Positions 1 to 9,386 are shown, numbered from the stretch's first letter. The stretch is 64,000 nt of DNA from Aequoribacter fuscus (GCF_009910365.1 NZ_CP036423.1:1302001-1366000); one strand, 5' to 3'. Notes: generated by a model from the letters alone, not told the origin. Numbers and translations: made by a program.

Positions 1-974
1 TAGAGTTTGAAGATCATCGTCCTTTGTACGATTGGTTCATTAAAAACCTCCCGGTCCCAAGCGAGCCGCATCAGTATGAGTTTGGGCGTTTGAACCTGAA
101 CTATACGGTGACGAGTAAGCGCAAGCTTAAGCAATTGGTTGACGATGCAGTGGTCGCTGGCTGGGATGATCCGAGAATGCCCACCATTGCGGGAATGCGT
201 CGACGTGGCTACTCACCAGCGGCGATTCGCACCTTCTGTGACATGATTGGCGTGACGCGCAGTGACGGAACCGTAGACGTTGCGATGTTGGAACATGCAG
301 TGCGGGATGACCTGAACAACAACGCTCCGCGCGCGATGGCGGTCTTAAACCCGCTGACCGTGACACTCACGAATCTCAGTGAAGATCATCGCGAAATTGT
401 TATTTCGCCCAATCATCCTCAGAATGAGGCACTGGGTGAGCGCGAATTGGCGTTTACGCGGCAAGTGGTGATCGATGCGGATGACTTCCGCGAGGAAGCG
501 AACAAAAAATTTAAGCGCTTGGTATTGGGCAAGCGCGTGCGCTTGCGTAACGCCTATGTCATCGAGGCGTATGATGTGGTGAAAGACGCACAGGGTCAGA
601 TTGTCGAAGTGCTGGCTAAGGTCATCGAGAACACGGTAGGTAATGATCCTGAAGACGGCATTAAGCCAAAAGGCGTTATCCAGTGGGTATCGAAAAGCGA
701 AGGTGGTCGTGCCACGATTCGCTTGTATGATCGTTTATTTACGCAAGCTGAACCCGAAGCGGGAGGCGATTTTATGGCGGTCGTAAACCCCAACTCGCTG
801 GTTGTTATCGAGAATGCCTATGTCGAGCCGAGTTTGCTAGCCGCCACACCTGAGCAGGCTTTCCAGTTTGAACGCGAAGGTTACTTTGTAGCCGATCGTT
901 TTGATCACAGTGCAGAAGCGCCCGTTTTTAACCGTACTATCGGTTTGCGTGACACCTGGCAAGAGGGCGCCTGA
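1..974 (+). CDS. glnS: Glutaminyl-tRNA synthetase, C-terminal part (5' end outside window)
   Basis: Charges tRNA-Gln with glutamine in the cytoplasm. The first full codon is at base 3 and 323 residues are visible, against about 554 in E. coli, so roughly the N-terminal 40% including the HIGH motif lies upstream. The second class I signature appears as VTSKRKL near residue 41 of the visible part, close to the E. coli VMSKRKL. The segments [19 protein letters not shown]-like and [11 protein letters not shown], and the ending [12 protein letters not shown], follow E. coli GlnS closely through the two anticodon-binding beta-barrels. cysS follows after 5 bases, so the two synthetases are probably cotranscribed. 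Confidence 0.97.
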   Translation, partial: EFEDHRPLYDWFIKNLPVPSEPHQYEFGRLNLNYTVTSKRKLKQLVDDAVVAGWDDPRMPTIAGMRRRGYSPAAIRTFCDMIGVTRSDGTVDVAMLEHAVRDDLNNNAPRAMAVLNPLTVTLTNLSEDHREIVISPNHPQNEALGERELAFTRQVVIDADDFREEANKKFKRLVLGKRVRLRNAYVIEAYDVVKDAQGQIVEVLAKVIENTVGNDPEDGIKPKGVIQWVSKSEGGRATIRLYDRLFTQAEPEAGGDFMAVVNPNSLVVIENAYVEPSLLAATPEQAFQFEREGYFVADRFDHSAEAPVFNRTIGLRDTWQEGA

Positions 975-979
975 TTCAC

Positions 980-2353
980 ATGGATATCACTCTGTACAAC
1001 ACTCTGGCTCGTAAAAAAGAGCGCTTTGAACCCCGCGTTCCCGGCGAGGTCACAATGTACGTTTGTGGCCCTACCGTGTACAACCTAGCGCACATCGGTA
1101 ACGCCCGTCCGGTGGTTGTATTTGATGTCCTGTTTCGCTTGCTTCAGACGCAGTATCAGACAGTCCGGTACGCGCGTAACATCACCGATATTGACGATAA
1201 GATTATTACGGCGGCGCGCGAGCGGGCCGAGCCCATCGACGCGGTCACATCTGAGTTTACGCAAAAGTTTCGTGAGGATGTCGCTGCACTGGGAACATTG
1301 CCGCCAACCTTGGAGCCACACGCAACGCATAATTTGGGACCAATGATCGCAATGGTTGAGGCCTTGTTGGCCAAAAATCATGCCTATGAAGCCGATGGCC
1401 ACGTGCTGTTTTCGGTGACCAGTATGCCCAACTATGGGGAGCTGTCAGGTCGTAATTTAGATGATATGCTCGCTGGTGCGCGAGTTGAAGTCGCTGATTA
1501 TAAGCGGCACCCCGGTGATTTCGTGCTGTGGAAGCCCGCAGCGGATGACGAGCCCGGCTGGGAGAGTCCTTGGGGAAGGGGGCGCCCGGGTTGGCACCTC
1601 GAGTGTTCAGCCATGATTCACGAGCACTTAGGTTTAGAAATCGATATCCATGGTGGTGGTCGCGACTTAATCTTCCCACACCATGAAAATGAGATTGCGC
1701 AAAGTTGTTGCGCTTATGGCGGTTCTTACGTTCGCTATTGGATGCACAACGCCTACATCGATATTGATGGCGAAAAGATGTCTAAGTCTTTGGGTAACTT
1801 CAAGACAATACGTGAACTGCTGGGCTTGTATCGCGGCGAAGTCTTGCGCTTTGCCTTGTTAAGTGCGCATTATCGTTCGAGCCTGAACTTCTCGAAAGAG
1901 CTGTTAGACCAATCAGAAAATGCCTTAAATGGTTTGTACAACGCGCTTCGTAAGGTCGAGTCTGTCGACGCTGTAGGCCCCGAATCGGTCGAGCAAGAAA
2001 GCTGGTACGCCGCGCTATGCGATGACGTGAATACGCCTTTGGCAATAAGCGAGCTACACCAGCTGATTTCTGAACTCAACAAGGCGGATGATTCGGACAA
2101 GGCGTCTATCAAGGGGCGTATCCTAGCCTGTGCGAGTTTGTTAGGGATACTGCAAAGCGCTCCGTCCGATTGGCTTCGCGGTGATGACAGCGAGGGTTTA
2201 AGTGCTGAAGCAATCGACGCGCTGGTCGCCGAACGAGTGGAAGCTAAAGCGGCTAAAAACTACGCTCGCGCCGATGAAATTCGCACCGTACTTACCGAGG
2301 CTGGTGTTGTTCTAGAAGATTCGCCCAGCGGCACGACTTGGCGTCGGGCATAG
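980..2353 (+). CDS. cysS: Cysteinyl-tRNA synthetase
   Basis: Forms Cys-tRNA(Cys) in the cytoplasm. The 457-residue length is normal (E. coli 461). The HIGH motif reads HIGN at residues 38-41, just after the zinc-ligand cysteine C29 in YVCGPTVY. The KMSKS motif is exact at 266-270, and the zinc-site segment WHLECSAM is present. The ATG lies 5 bases after the glnS stop, so translation may be partly coupled. A hairpin followed by T residues ends the unit at about 2375-2406. Confidence 0.98.
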   Translation: MDITLYNTLARKKERFEPRVPGEVTMYVCGPTVYNLAHIGNARPVVVFDVLFRLLQTQYQTVRYARNITDIDDKIITAARERAEPIDAVTSEFTQKFREDVAALGTLPPTLEPHATHNLGPMIAMVEALLAKNHAYEADGHVLFSVTSMPNYGELSGRNLDDMLAGARVEVADYKRHPGDFVLWKPAADDEPGWESPWGRGRPGWHLECSAMIHEHLGLEIDIHGGGRDLIFPHHENEIAQSCCAYGGSYVRYWMHNAYIDIDGEKMSKSLGNFKTIRELLGLYRGEVLRFALLSAHYRSSLNFSKELLDQSENALNGLYNALRKVESVDAVGPESVEQESWYAALCDDVNTPLAISELHQLISELNKADDSDKASIKGRILACASLLGILQSAPSDWLRGDDSEGLSAEAIDALVAERVEAKAAKNYARADEIRTVLTEAGVVLEDSPSGTTWRRA

Positions 2354-2374
2354 AGCATCGACCCAAACCAAATA

Positions 2375-2406
2375 AAAAAGGCCACTGATGATGAAGTGAC
2401 CTTTTT
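2375..2406. terminator. Bidirectional terminator between cysS and folD
   Basis: A 12-base arm, AAAAAGGCCACT, is followed by an 8-base loop and AGTGACCTTTTT, which pairs with one C-A mismatch. The A run on one side and T run on the other let it act in both directions, as expected between the convergent cysS and folD genes. Confidence 0.8.
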
Positions 2407-2425
2407 CTTGTTTGGCGTTGAGCGA

Positions 2426-3268
2426 CTAACCCAAGCTTTTCTCGCCGGACATAACGCTTTGTTGAATGAGGGTGTTAATCGTCATAGGGCCGACACCTCC
2501 AGGCACAGGTGTATAGGCCGCCACACGATCAACCAAGGGTGCTAGCTCGATGTCGCCGATGCCACCGGGGTGATAGCCTGCATCCACCACCACTGCGCCG
2601 TCTTTAATCCACTCGGCTTTAATGAACTCGGGTCTGCCCACGGCACCGACTAGGATATCGGCTTGCGCCACTAACGCTGGCAAATCCTGCGTACGCGAGT
2701 GGCAAATTGTTACTGTGGCGTCCTTGCCCAAGAGCATCATCGCCATCGGTTTGCCCAGAATAGGAGAGCGACCCACGACGACTGCATGTTTGCCCGAAAT
2801 CGGGATCTCGTAGGCGTCTAACAAACGCATAATGCCCTGGGGAGTGGCGCAACCATAAGCAGGTTCGCCCATCGCCATGCGACCAAAGCCTAGACAAGTC
2901 ACGCCGTCTACATCCTTTTCTAAGGCAATCGCGTCGAAGCAGGCCCGCTCATCAATCTGCGAGGGTACAGGATGCTGCAACAGAATGCCGTGGACATCGG
3001 GGTTGGCGTTTAAGTCTGCGATGGTAGTCAGCAACTCCTCGGTTGTGGTGCTCGAGGGTAGTTCAACCGCTAATGACTCCATGCCGACACGGCGGCAGGC
3101 ATTGCCTTTCATTTTAACGTAGGTTGCAGAAGCAGGGTCATCACCCACCAAAATAGTCGCAAGAATGGGCGTTTGTCCGCTTCGGGCTTTAATTTTGCTG
3201 ACGCGTTCAGATAACTCGGCTTCGGTACGCGCCGCAACCGCCTTGCCGTCAAGAAGAATGGCTGTCAT
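2426..3268 (-). CDS. folD: Bifunctional methylenetetrahydrofolate dehydrogenase / methenyltetrahydrofolate cyclohydrolase
   Basis: Interconverts 5,10-methylene-THF and 10-formyl-THF using NADP+, supplying one-carbon units for purines and initiator fMet. I start at the ATG at 3268 (MTAILLDGK, 280 residues). It has a GGAG ribosome binding site 8 bases upstream, and the longer frame adds 11 unconserved residues. Family marks are YVKMK with the catalytic lysine, QHPVPSQID, the nucleotide-binding GRSPILGKP and the C-terminal [10 protein letters not shown]. The gene is transcribed alone toward cysS. Confidence 0.96.
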   Translation of the reverse strand: MTAILLDGKAVAARTEAELSERVSKIKARSGQTPILATILVGDDPASATYVKMKGNACRRVGMESLAVELPSSTTTEELLTTIADLNANPDVHGILLQHPVPSQIDERACFDAIALEKDVDGVTCLGFGRMAMGEPAYGCATPQGIMRLLDAYEIPISGKHAVVVGRSPILGKPMAMMLLGKDATVTICHSRTQDLPALVAQADILVGAVGRPEFIKAEWIKDGAVVVDAGYHPGGIGDIELAPLVDRVAAYTPVPGGVGPMTINTLIQQSVMSGEKSLG

Positions 3269-3335
3269 TTTTGGTCTCCGTAAAAGCGGGTATTGTCGCA
3301 CGGCTGAAAAGGAAGGTAAAAGTGTAATGAAAGCG

Positions 3336-3364
3336 TTGACGAGACATCGGTGGATGCGTATTAT
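3336..3364 (+). promoter_or_regulatory. Sigma-70 promoter for tRNA-Pro / tRNA-His
   Basis: TTGACG at 3336-3341 and TATTAT at 3359-3364 are separated by exactly 17 bases. Transcription would begin near 3371, about 40 bases before tRNA-Pro, which suits a short 5' leader removed by RNase P. Confidence 0.7.
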
Positions 3365-3409
3365 TCGCGACCTGAAACGCAGTGGCGCTGGTCACCGCGA
3401 ATCACATGT

Positions 3410-3486
3410 CGGGGTATAGCGCAGTCTGGTAGCGCGCCTGCTTTGGGAGCAGGATGTCGGGAGTTCGAATCTCTCTACCCCGACCA
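3410..3486 (+). tRNA. tRNA-Pro (anticodon TGG)
   Basis: A 77-base cloverleaf with encoded CCA. The acceptor arms are CGGGGTA and TACCCCG, the anticodon stem is CCTGC/GCAGG around loop TTTGGGA, and the T arm contains GTTCGAATC. The anticodon TGG is at 3444-3446. It is followed 39 bases later by tRNA-His, probably in one precursor. Confidence 0.97.
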
Positions 3487-3525
3487 CTTTTTCCACAAAA
3501 AGTGCGTGATGCTTTCGTGTTCGAT

Positions 3526-3602
3526 GGTGACCGTAGCTCATCGGGTAGAGCACCGGATTGTGGCTCCGGAGGTGGTGGGTTCGAGACCCATCGGTCACCC
3601 CA
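3526..3602 (+). tRNA. tRNA-His (anticodon GTG)
   Basis: A 77-base gene including an encoded G at position -1 (base 3526), which pairs with discriminator C73, the identity mark of bacterial tRNA-His. The acceptor stem GTGACCG pairs with CGGTCAC, and the anticodon loop contains GTG (TTGTGGC). CCA is encoded. It shares the transcript and promoter of tRNA-Pro. Confidence 0.97.
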
Positions 3603-3617
3603 TTCCTTTAGATCCCA

Positions 3618-4316
3618 CTACAATACGACCGACGCGATCAGCCGAAGGGCCAGCAAGGTCAAGATCCCTTTGAGAATTTTTAGCGCATGATCTTGGCGGA
3701 TGTAGGGCCGTATCTTGGTGCCAAACCAGGAGCCCAAAATCGCACCAGAGCACAAAATTCCAAGCTCTAACCACCAATCAATAAAACTAAATCCAAGTAG
3801 CGTAAACGCCGCCACCCGACAGGTGTGACTTAGAGTCATGTACAAAGCCGTGTTAATGACCAAATACTCTCGGTCCTTGGAGTGGCGCATGAGCAATGCG
3901 GTCCCCAAGGGCCCCGTGGCACCTAAAGCCATACTGATGGCGCTTTGATAAAAGCCCAAGAAAACAAAGGTAAATTTTTGCGGTATGGGTAACCGAGGTT
4001 GTGGTATCCAGGTTAGCCATAGCACCCATAGCCCTAAAATCAAAGGTAAGTAGTCAGTGGGCAATTTGCTGTATAGCGCAGCCCCCAGAAGGGCTCCGGC
4101 TATGGCGCCAATGGCCAACGGCCGAATTAAGGTTTTATCCAGGTACCTTAGACCCATCGACAAGCGCGAGGCGTTGCTAACCCACTGCGTGACCGCGTGC
4201 ACAGGAATGATGGCCGTAGCGGGTAAAAAGTTAGGTAGCACCGATAAAAGCATGAGTCCACCACCCAAACCGGTTGCCCCAGCGAAAGTGGAAGTAAAGA
4301 CGACCGCTAGGGTCAT
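3618..4316 (-). CDS. TSUP (TauE/SafE) family membrane permease
   Basis: A polytopic inner-membrane protein of about 232 residues and seven or eight hydrophobic segments. It has the glycine-rich GATGLGGGLML near the N-terminus that is typical of the sulfite/organosulfonate exporter (TSUP) superfamily. The substrate cannot be read from sequence. The start is uncertain. The ATG at 4316 has no near Shine-Dalgarno, and the first helix seems to begin upstream (in-frame codons read LLL before the Met). A good AGGAGG lies about 25 bases further upstream, placed to serve an in-frame ATC or CTG. The gene converges on tRNA-His. Confidence 0.8.
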   Translation of the reverse strand: MTLAVVFTSTFAGATGLGGGLMLLSVLPNFLPATAIIPVHAVTQWVSNASRLSMGLRYLDKTLIRPLAIGAIAGALLGAALYSKLPTDYLPLILGLWVLWLTWIPQPRLPIPQKFTFVFLGFYQSAISMALGATGPLGTALLMRHSKDREYLVINTALYMTLSHTCRVAAFTLLGFSFIDWWLELGILCSGAILGSWFGTKIRPYIRQDHALKILKGILTLLALRLIASVVL

Positions 4317-4342
4317 TAATAACAGTGTGTCGGTACTGATAG

Positions 4343-4363
4343 AACCTCCTGAAGAGGTTTTTT
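4343..4363 (+). terminator. Intrinsic terminator-like hairpin upstream of tRNA-Arg
   Basis: AACCTC and GAGGTT pair perfectly (6 bp, 5-base loop) and are followed by TTTT, giving a plus-strand terminator shape just before the tRNA-Arg promoter. On the minus strand the same stem contains AGGAGG and would lie in the leader of the TSUP gene, so it could instead hide a ribosome binding site. Confidence 0.5.
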
Positions 4364-4380
4364 ATGTGCTGGAAACCGAG

Positions 4381-4386
4381 TATACT
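4381..4386 (+). promoter_or_regulatory. -10 element of tRNA-Arg promoter
   Basis: TATACT is followed directly by the GC-rich stretch GCGCGCCC. A GC discriminator of this kind is typical of stable-RNA promoters under stringent control. No good -35 hexamer is visible at 16-18 bases (the region is a T run), so confidence is moderate. Confidence 0.5.
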
Positions 4387-4431
4387 GCGCGCCCTGTCTT
4401 ACTGGCCATAACTCAATTTGGTCACCTCAAT

Positions 4432-4508
<77 letters not shown>

Positions 4509-4511
4509 TTC

Positions 4512-5015
4512 TTAGCGGCTTCCCCCGTACCACTGACTGTGGAACTGGTCGACGTCGTTCAGTTCTTCAACGATGCTTAAGCCACCGTGGTTAGCACCCC
4601 TAAAAACGGGATCGCCCTCAAGATTTAGCACTCGAGGCGGCATCGTGCTCATGATGCTCAAAAGACTTTGGGGGCTATCCGCAAGATCACGTACATAGCG
4701 CCCATCGAGCATGAACTTAGAATCGCCATCGTAGGCAAGTATCAAGTGAGAAAACGATTTATTACGGAGCTGTTTTGAAACATCGACTAGCAGGCGAGTC
4801 ATTCTCGCCGCCTTGATTTCCGGCGATACTCTGCGTAGGTCGAGCACGATGTTGTTCACGTTGAACAGCCATTGGTAGTGCACTCGAATTTCGATCTGCT
4901 TGGCAGTTTCAGGGTCGATTAACACCTCAGTAATGGGGCGGTGCAGAGTGAAATAGTTCCAAAAGCCCCCCAAAATGAGTGCGACGATGGTTAGGTTAAA
5001 TAGTTTCGTTTTCAC
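4512..5015 (-). CDS. Membrane-anchored protein of unknown function
   Basis: 167 residues. One hydrophobic segment near residues 7-24 follows a short basic start (MKTKLFN), so the protein is probably anchored in the inner membrane with a periplasmic body, or is exported. The rest is a soluble mixed alpha/beta domain with no motif I recognise. It ends four bases from tRNA-Arg and is transcribed toward it. The 250 bases upstream hold the tRNA-Thr promoter on the opposite strand. I cannot assign a function. Confidence 0.7.
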   Translation of the reverse strand: MKTKLFNLTIVALILGGFWNYFTLHRPITEVLIDPETAKQIEIRVHYQWLFNVNNIVLDLRRVSPEIKAARMTRLLVDVSKQLRNKSFSHLILAYDGDSKFMLDGRYVRDLADSPQSLLSIMSTMPPRVLNLEGDPVFRGANHGGLSIVEELNDVDQFHSQWYGGSR

Positions 5016-5186
5016 TTAAGTCAGCTCAACTGCCCGTTGTCATCGAAATAATACCCGAGTATTAATCATTCGAACATTATCGTCGAGTGCATGCATCGTT
5101 AGATGCCTGTCGTTGTGAGTTGCTCTTACTCAATGTTATGCGCTCATTCTTAAGCTAGGCTTAATCTTTTGCTGAACCGGCAAAGC

Positions 5187-5214
5187 TTGCATTCTGGAGA
5201 GCAACGGCTAAAAT
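5187..5214 (+). promoter_or_regulatory. Promoter of tRNA-Thr
   Basis: TTGCAT at 5187-5192 and TAAAAT at 5209-5214 have a 16-base spacer. They are followed by a GC-rich discriminator (GCGCGCC), the same layout as at the tRNA-Arg promoter. The tRNA starts about 50 bases downstream. Confidence 0.6.
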
Positions 5215-5264
5215 GCGCGCCTCGGCGTTTGGACTATCCAAGGCCACGTCATCCAGTCTTTCAA

Positions 5265-5340
5265 GCCGGAATAGCTCAGTCGGTAGAGCAGCTCATTCGT
5301 AATGAGAAGGTCGTAGGTTCGATTCCTATTTCCGGCACCA
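5265..5340 (+). tRNA. tRNA-Thr (anticodon CGT)
   Basis: A 76-base gene with encoded CCA. GCCGGAA pairs with TTCCGGC, and the anticodon loop TTCGTAA places CGT at 5298-5300. It is nearly identical in layout to E. coli thrW. No clear terminator follows. The next 206 bases contain no gene that I can support. Confidence 0.97.
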
Positions 5341-5546
5341 GTTTTCAAAGGGTATCTGCCAACTCTATTGGGCTATTGATCTCCCGCCCACTGATACATG
5401 GGAAGCTTGCGATCGTGGAGCGGCGAGCGTAATGATTTTTCGCGAGCTTCGCATTCCGCCACTGACAATTCGTGCTGGCGCTTGTATTATTTTCGGCCTA
5501 TCCCGCGGCCTAAGGCGGCGCTCGGCACCGAATAAAGAGAGCAACT

Positions 5547-6809
5547 ATGAAGCTAGCCTCGTCATCACAAGAAGCCATGCAGTTGGTTCAGTCTGGCGAC
5601 CGTATTTGGTGCCATTCGATGGCCGCGACTCCTGTGCCTTTGCTCGAAGCCTTGGCGCATCGAGCGCTCGAACTGCAGGATCTTACGGTGATGCAATTGC
5701 ATCTAGAGCACGCAGAGTCCATTTGCACGCCCGAACTACAGGGGCATTTGCGCAACCGCTGTTTTTTTGCGGGCGAATCGACTCGCGCGTTGATAAACAC
5801 TGGTCAGGCAGACTACGTGCCTCTGTTTCTGTCGGAACTACCGAAACGCTTGCGCTCCGACGAAGAGCGTGTCGATATTGCGATGATTCAGGTCTCTCCG
5901 CCTGATTCGCATGGCAATTGCTCTTTGGGCATATCAGTAGAGGCGAGTGCAGCAGCCGTGCAATCTGCTTCTAAAGTGATTGCTATGATCAACCCTCAAA
6001 TGCCACGCACTCATGGAGACAGTTTCGTCAATATTCGTCAGATCCATTGTGCGATCGAGTGCGATTACCCATTGATCGAACATCCTTACCAAGAGCCCAC
6101 AGAGATCCAACAAGCCATAGGCCGCAATATTGCTGACCTTATTGACGACGGTGACTGCCTGCAAATGGGGATAGGAGGTGTTCCTGATGCAGTGTTGGAG
6201 CAACTCGCAGACCGTAAAGATTTGGGTGTCCATACTGAAATGTTTTCCAATGCCTTGCCTCGACTGATAGAACTCGGGGTAGTCACCAACAGTCGCAAAA
6301 AGAAGCAGCGCGGTAAATCAGTGACGGGGTTTGTCATGGGCAGTAGAGCGCTTTACGATTTTGTGGACGACAACCCCAGTGTCGCTTTTTTGGATATTGA
6401 ATACGTGAATGACCCAACCATCATTGCGCGCAATGACCAGGTTGTGTCCATTAACAGTGCCTTACAAGTCGATTTGAGTGGTCAGGTCTGTGCCGATTCA
6501 TTGGGTACGCAAATTTATTCGGGTGTTGGCGGGCAGGTCGACTTTGTGACCGGTGCGGCTTTTTCGAGGGGTGGTAAATCCATTATTGCGCTCCCGAGCA
6601 CCGCTAAGGGGGGTGCGATGTCGCGGATCGTGCCCACGCTGGCCGCCGGGTCCGGCGTCGTTACCACTCGAGCTCAGGTCGATTTCGTGGTGACTGAGTA
6701 CGGCGTAGCCAAATTGAAAGGTTTATCTTTACGAGAGAGGGCTAGGGCGCTAATTGATATTGCGCATCCGAGTTTTCGCGCTGATTTGGCTGCTGCGCGC
6801 TGGTTCTAG
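5547..6809 (+). CDS. Acetyl-CoA hydrolase/transferase family CoA-transferase
   Basis: 420 residues of the class I CoA-transferase family that includes 4-hydroxybutyrate, acetate and succinyl CoA-transferases (Cat1/AbfT type). The MGIGGVPDAV loop and the catalytic glutamate in HTEMFSNAL (E231) are in place. The C-terminal half has the family segments YSGVGGQVDF, GGAMSRIVP and VTEYGVA. The likely job is moving CoA between short-chain acids. Substrate is not determined. The ATG has GAGAG about 8 bases upstream. The next gene starts 45 bases downstream. Confidence 0.88.
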   Translation: MKLASSSQEAMQLVQSGDRIWCHSMAATPVPLLEALAHRALELQDLTVMQLHLEHAESICTPELQGHLRNRCFFAGESTRALINTGQADYVPLFLSELPKRLRSDEERVDIAMIQVSPPDSHGNCSLGISVEASAAAVQSASKVIAMINPQMPRTHGDSFVNIRQIHCAIECDYPLIEHPYQEPTEIQQAIGRNIADLIDDGDCLQMGIGGVPDAVLEQLADRKDLGVHTEMFSNALPRLIELGVVTNSRKKKQRGKSVTGFVMGSRALYDFVDDNPSVAFLDIEYVNDPTIIARNDQVVSINSALQVDLSGQVCADSLGTQIYSGVGGQVDFVTGAAFSRGGKSIIALPSTAKGGAMSRIVPTLAAGSGVVTTRAQVDFVVTEYGVAKLKGLSLRERARALIDIAHPSFRADLAAARWF

Positions 6810-6854
6810 CGATATTTTCAATTCGTGGTACTCTGAGCAAAAAGGAACTTGCCT

Positions 6855-7340
6855 ATGTTACCTCCAATGACCCTGTTGGGTTGGATTCACACAGTGCTCG
6901 GAGTGGTTGCAATCGCCAGCGCCGTGATTTGCTTATACCGATACCACTTTTTATCGGTTAGCACCCGGTCGGGAAAGATTTATTTAATCGTCACAGTATT
7001 GGTCGCCGGCTCAGCTTTAGCGATTTACAACCAAGGCGGCTTTAACATTGCGCATATGCTGGCAATTTTGACGCTTGCTGCAGCTGGTTTTGGCTATGTT
7101 ATGGAGCGCTGGAAACCTCTGGGTGGTTTATCCGTTTATGCTCAAGCACTGGGTTATAGTTCGACACTGCTGTTCCACATGATCCCCGCGATAACCGATT
7201 TCTTGCGGCGTTTGCCCGTGGGCGACCCCTTTGTCGATTCGTTTACTCATCCTTTGTTGCAGGGCTTTCATCTCGCGTTTTTGGTGTTGTTCTTGGTGGG
7301 TTACGGGTGGCAGTGTGTGCGACTTCGCGGTCAGCAATAA
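6855..7340 (+). CDS. Four- to five-helix integral membrane protein, unknown function
   Basis: 161 residues, almost all in hydrophobic helices near residues 8-27, 40-58, 64-84, 95-110 and 138-155. Histidines occur in or near the helices (H12, H66, H108). I use the ATG at 6855 because AAGGA sits 8 bases upstream. The TTG two codons earlier has no spacing for it. The helix layout recalls DUF2306-type proteins, but I cannot confirm that. It lies between the CoA-transferase and a VOC protein on the same strand. Confidence 0.75.
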   Translation: MLPPMTLLGWIHTVLGVVAIASAVICLYRYHFLSVSTRSGKIYLIVTVLVAGSALAIYNQGGFNIAHMLAILTLAAAGFGYVMERWKPLGGLSVYAQALGYSSTLLFHMIPAITDFLRRLPVGDPFVDSFTHPLLQGFHLAFLVLFLVGYGWQCVRLRGQQ

Positions 7341-7362
7341 CAGAACTGTTGGAGGTTGTTAG

Positions 7363-7917
7363 ATGATCGAACCCCGAGTCATTTCACGTATTCATCATGC
7401 GGCATATCGGTGTCGTGATGCCGAGCAAACTCGTTGGTTTTATGAGGATGTATTGGGCTTGAGACTTAGAGCGGCATTAGCATTTGATCACCTGCCGGGT
7501 AGTGAAGAATCCCGTCGTTACATGCATCTGTTTTTTGAGTTGGGTAACGGTGGGTTCATAGCGTTTTTTGATTCTCCTGAAGATGCAACGCCCGCTCATT
7601 TTGAACGCAAAGATTCGTTTGATGTGCACGTCGCACTCGAGGTGGACGGTGAAGAGGCATTACTCGCGATGCAAAAGCGAATTCAGTCCTACGGAAAAAG
7701 TTGTTTGGGTCCAGTCGATCATGGCTTCGTTCAGTCATGCTATATGTATGACCCCAACGGTCTGCAGGTCGAAATTACCACGATGACGTCAAATCATGAC
7801 GAGGTGATGGCGCATGAGCAAACTGTCTCGCGATCGTCAATCGCCAATTGGAGCAAAGAGACACGTGCTCATAAACTCGCTTTGTTTGGCACCGATGCCC
7901 TTGATAAACGCGCGTAA
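7363..7917 (+). CDS. VOC (glyoxalase/bleomycin resistance/dioxygenase) superfamily protein
   Basis: 184 residues. RIHHAAYRCRD followed by WFYEDVLGLRL is the classic beta-alpha-beta opening of the vicinal oxygen chelate fold. The second half ends with DPNGLQVEIT, where the glutamate is a usual metal ligand and a histidine near residue 11 would be another. Such proteins are glyoxalases, extradiol dioxygenases or isomerases. The precise reaction cannot be told. GGAGG lies 8-12 bases before the ATG. The residues after about 145 look like a family-specific tail. Confidence 0.85.
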   Translation: MIEPRVISRIHHAAYRCRDAEQTRWFYEDVLGLRLRAALAFDHLPGSEESRRYMHLFFELGNGGFIAFFDSPEDATPAHFERKDSFDVHVALEVDGEEALLAMQKRIQSYGKSCLGPVDHGFVQSCYMYDPNGLQVEITTMTSNHDEVMAHEQTVSRSSIANWSKETRAHKLALFGTDALDKRA

Positions 7918-8108
7918 ACAGGTGTAACTCAGGTTCTCGTTTACTCGCGCTTACTGCGAGATAGGTCATGTTTGAGCTCTGGGGCAGCAGTCTGTCGGGT
8001 TTCTGCGTTTTGTCGCAGTAGGGGAGCAGAGGGTTCAGACGCTAAACCTAGGTGAGTCGACAATGGAACACCCGCGACATGTCTTGGGTGTTGGTTGAGG
8101 ATAGACAT

Positions 8109-9278
8109 ATGAAGACGCTCCAGTACAAATACGATCGCATCCCGTATCTGATTATTTTTACAGACCCCACGCCTTTTAAAGACACCTACGCCGGGGAAAT
8201 GGGTAAGACCGTTCTAAAATCTCACTTAATGAAGCCGCAGGGTGCAGAGTCGGATACGGTCATTCTGTTTATGCACCCCATTGGTGGGGGCGAGTATTTG
8301 CCCATGCCCACGGCCTTGGTGAAGGCAGGGCACCACGTGATTTATTGTCAAAGCCGCTATCCCAACAACGACACCGCATTAATTATGGAAAAAGTGGTGG
8401 TCGACATGGGTGCCTGTATCCGGGATGCGAAAGAGCGGTTGGGTTACAAAAAAGTGGTATTGGCGGGTTGGAGTGGTGGCGGCTCTTTATCGGCGATGTA
8501 TCAATCGCAGGCCGAAAATCCGACTATCACAGAAACACCCGCTGGAGAGCCACCGAGCCTTATCGAGGCAAATTTACTACCCGCCGATGGCATTATGTTT
8601 GTGACCGGCCACCGAGGACGAGCGCATACCTTGACGGAGTGGTTAGATGCGTCGATTTTGGATGAACAAGACCCGAGCCAAAAAGACCCAGAGCTGGATA
8701 TTTACAACCCCGAGAACCCCAACCAGCCCCCGTACTCAGTAGAGTTCGTTGCCCGTTACCGCGCTGCGCAAGAGGCTCGTAATCGCCGAATTACCGCTTG
8801 GGTTAAAGACAAGTTGGCAGAACTTCGTGCCGCGGGCAGACCTTACGATGAATTCGGTTTTGTGGTGCATGGCACGATGGCGGATCCCAAGTGGTTAGAT
8901 CCGGCTATTGATCCCAATGACCGCAAGCCAAAGTGGTGCTTTTTGGGTGACCCGCAGGTTGTGAATAACAGTGCGGTGGGTATTGCGCGCTTTTGCACAT
9001 TGCGTTCGTGGTTGTCGCAGTGGAGCATTGATAACACCAATGCCGATGGCTTTGCCTGCGCTGCAAAAATCACCAAACCCACCTTAGTGGTGAATAATAC
9101 GGGCGATGATGCGGTGCCCCCGAGCCATGCGCAGGGTTATTATGATGCGATCCCACACGACAACAAACGCATAGTCCATATTCAAGGCGCCAATCATTAC
9201 TACTTTGGCCAGCCAGAATTATTGGCGGAGTCGGCGGCTGTCTGTAGCGCCTGGTTGCACGAGCAAGGCCTCGCTTAG
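8109..9278 (+). CDS. Alpha/beta hydrolase
   Basis: 389 residues. The nucleophile elbow is GWSGG with serine 122 and the oxyanion region is HPIGGGE near residue 56. A late GANHYYFGQ supplies the probable catalytic histidine, and NTGDDAVPPSH the probable acid. There is no signal peptide, so it is cytoplasmic. The start at 8109 has GAGG 8 bases upstream. An upstream in-frame GTG would add 19 unlikely residues. It is probably an esterase or C-C hydrolase acting on a hydrophobic acid. Substrate unknown. A hairpin terminator follows at 9290. Confidence 0.85.
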   Translation: MKTLQYKYDRIPYLIIFTDPTPFKDTYAGEMGKTVLKSHLMKPQGAESDTVILFMHPIGGGEYLPMPTALVKAGHHVIYCQSRYPNNDTALIMEKVVVDMGACIRDAKERLGYKKVVLAGWSGGGSLSAMYQSQAENPTITETPAGEPPSLIEANLLPADGIMFVTGHRGRAHTLTEWLDASILDEQDPSQKDPELDIYNPENPNQPPYSVEFVARYRAAQEARNRRITAWVKDKLAELRAAGRPYDEFGFVVHGTMADPKWLDPAIDPNDRKPKWCFLGDPQVVNNSAVGIARFCTLRSWLSQWSIDNTNADGFACAAKITKPTLVVNNTGDDAVPPSHAQGYYDAIPHDNKRIVHIQGANHYYFGQPELLAESAAVCSAWLHEQGLA

Positions 9279-9289
9279 CGTCGTCATCT

Positions 9290-9312
9290 AAAGCTTCGCT
9301 GGGGCTTTTTTT
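9290..9312 (+). terminator. Terminator after the alpha/beta hydrolase gene
   Basis: AAAGC pairs with GCTTT, extended by two G-T wobbles around a small loop, and is followed by a run of T. The stem is weak, but its position just after the stop and the long T run support it. Confidence 0.5.
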
Positions 9313-9386
9313 ATGCCCAGAGCTTGCGCTTATTCTTATACCTGTGTTCAATCAATCTCTTCGATTATTAGACAGAGGTAATGTCA

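Noticed and set aside
3392-3690. Several short frames across tRNA-Pro and tRNA-His
   Set aside because: They lie over the tRNA genes on both strands, and the RNA genes explain the sequence.
5432-5905. A 157-residue frame overlapping the CoA-transferase gene start
   Set aside because: It shares the region with a clear CoA-transferase in another frame, is rich in Arg and Ser in a way typical of shadow frames, and has no recognisable motif.
7918-8108. Small hairpins between the VOC and hydrolase genes as a structured RNA
   Set aside because: Stems are only 5 bp (for example CTCGC/GCGAG and CTGCG/CGCAG), lack a T run or a known riboswitch core, and occur by chance at this length.
8052-8108. GTG start adding 19 residues to the alpha/beta hydrolase
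   Set aside because: The ATG at 8109 has GAGG at proper spacing; the extra residues show no family feature.
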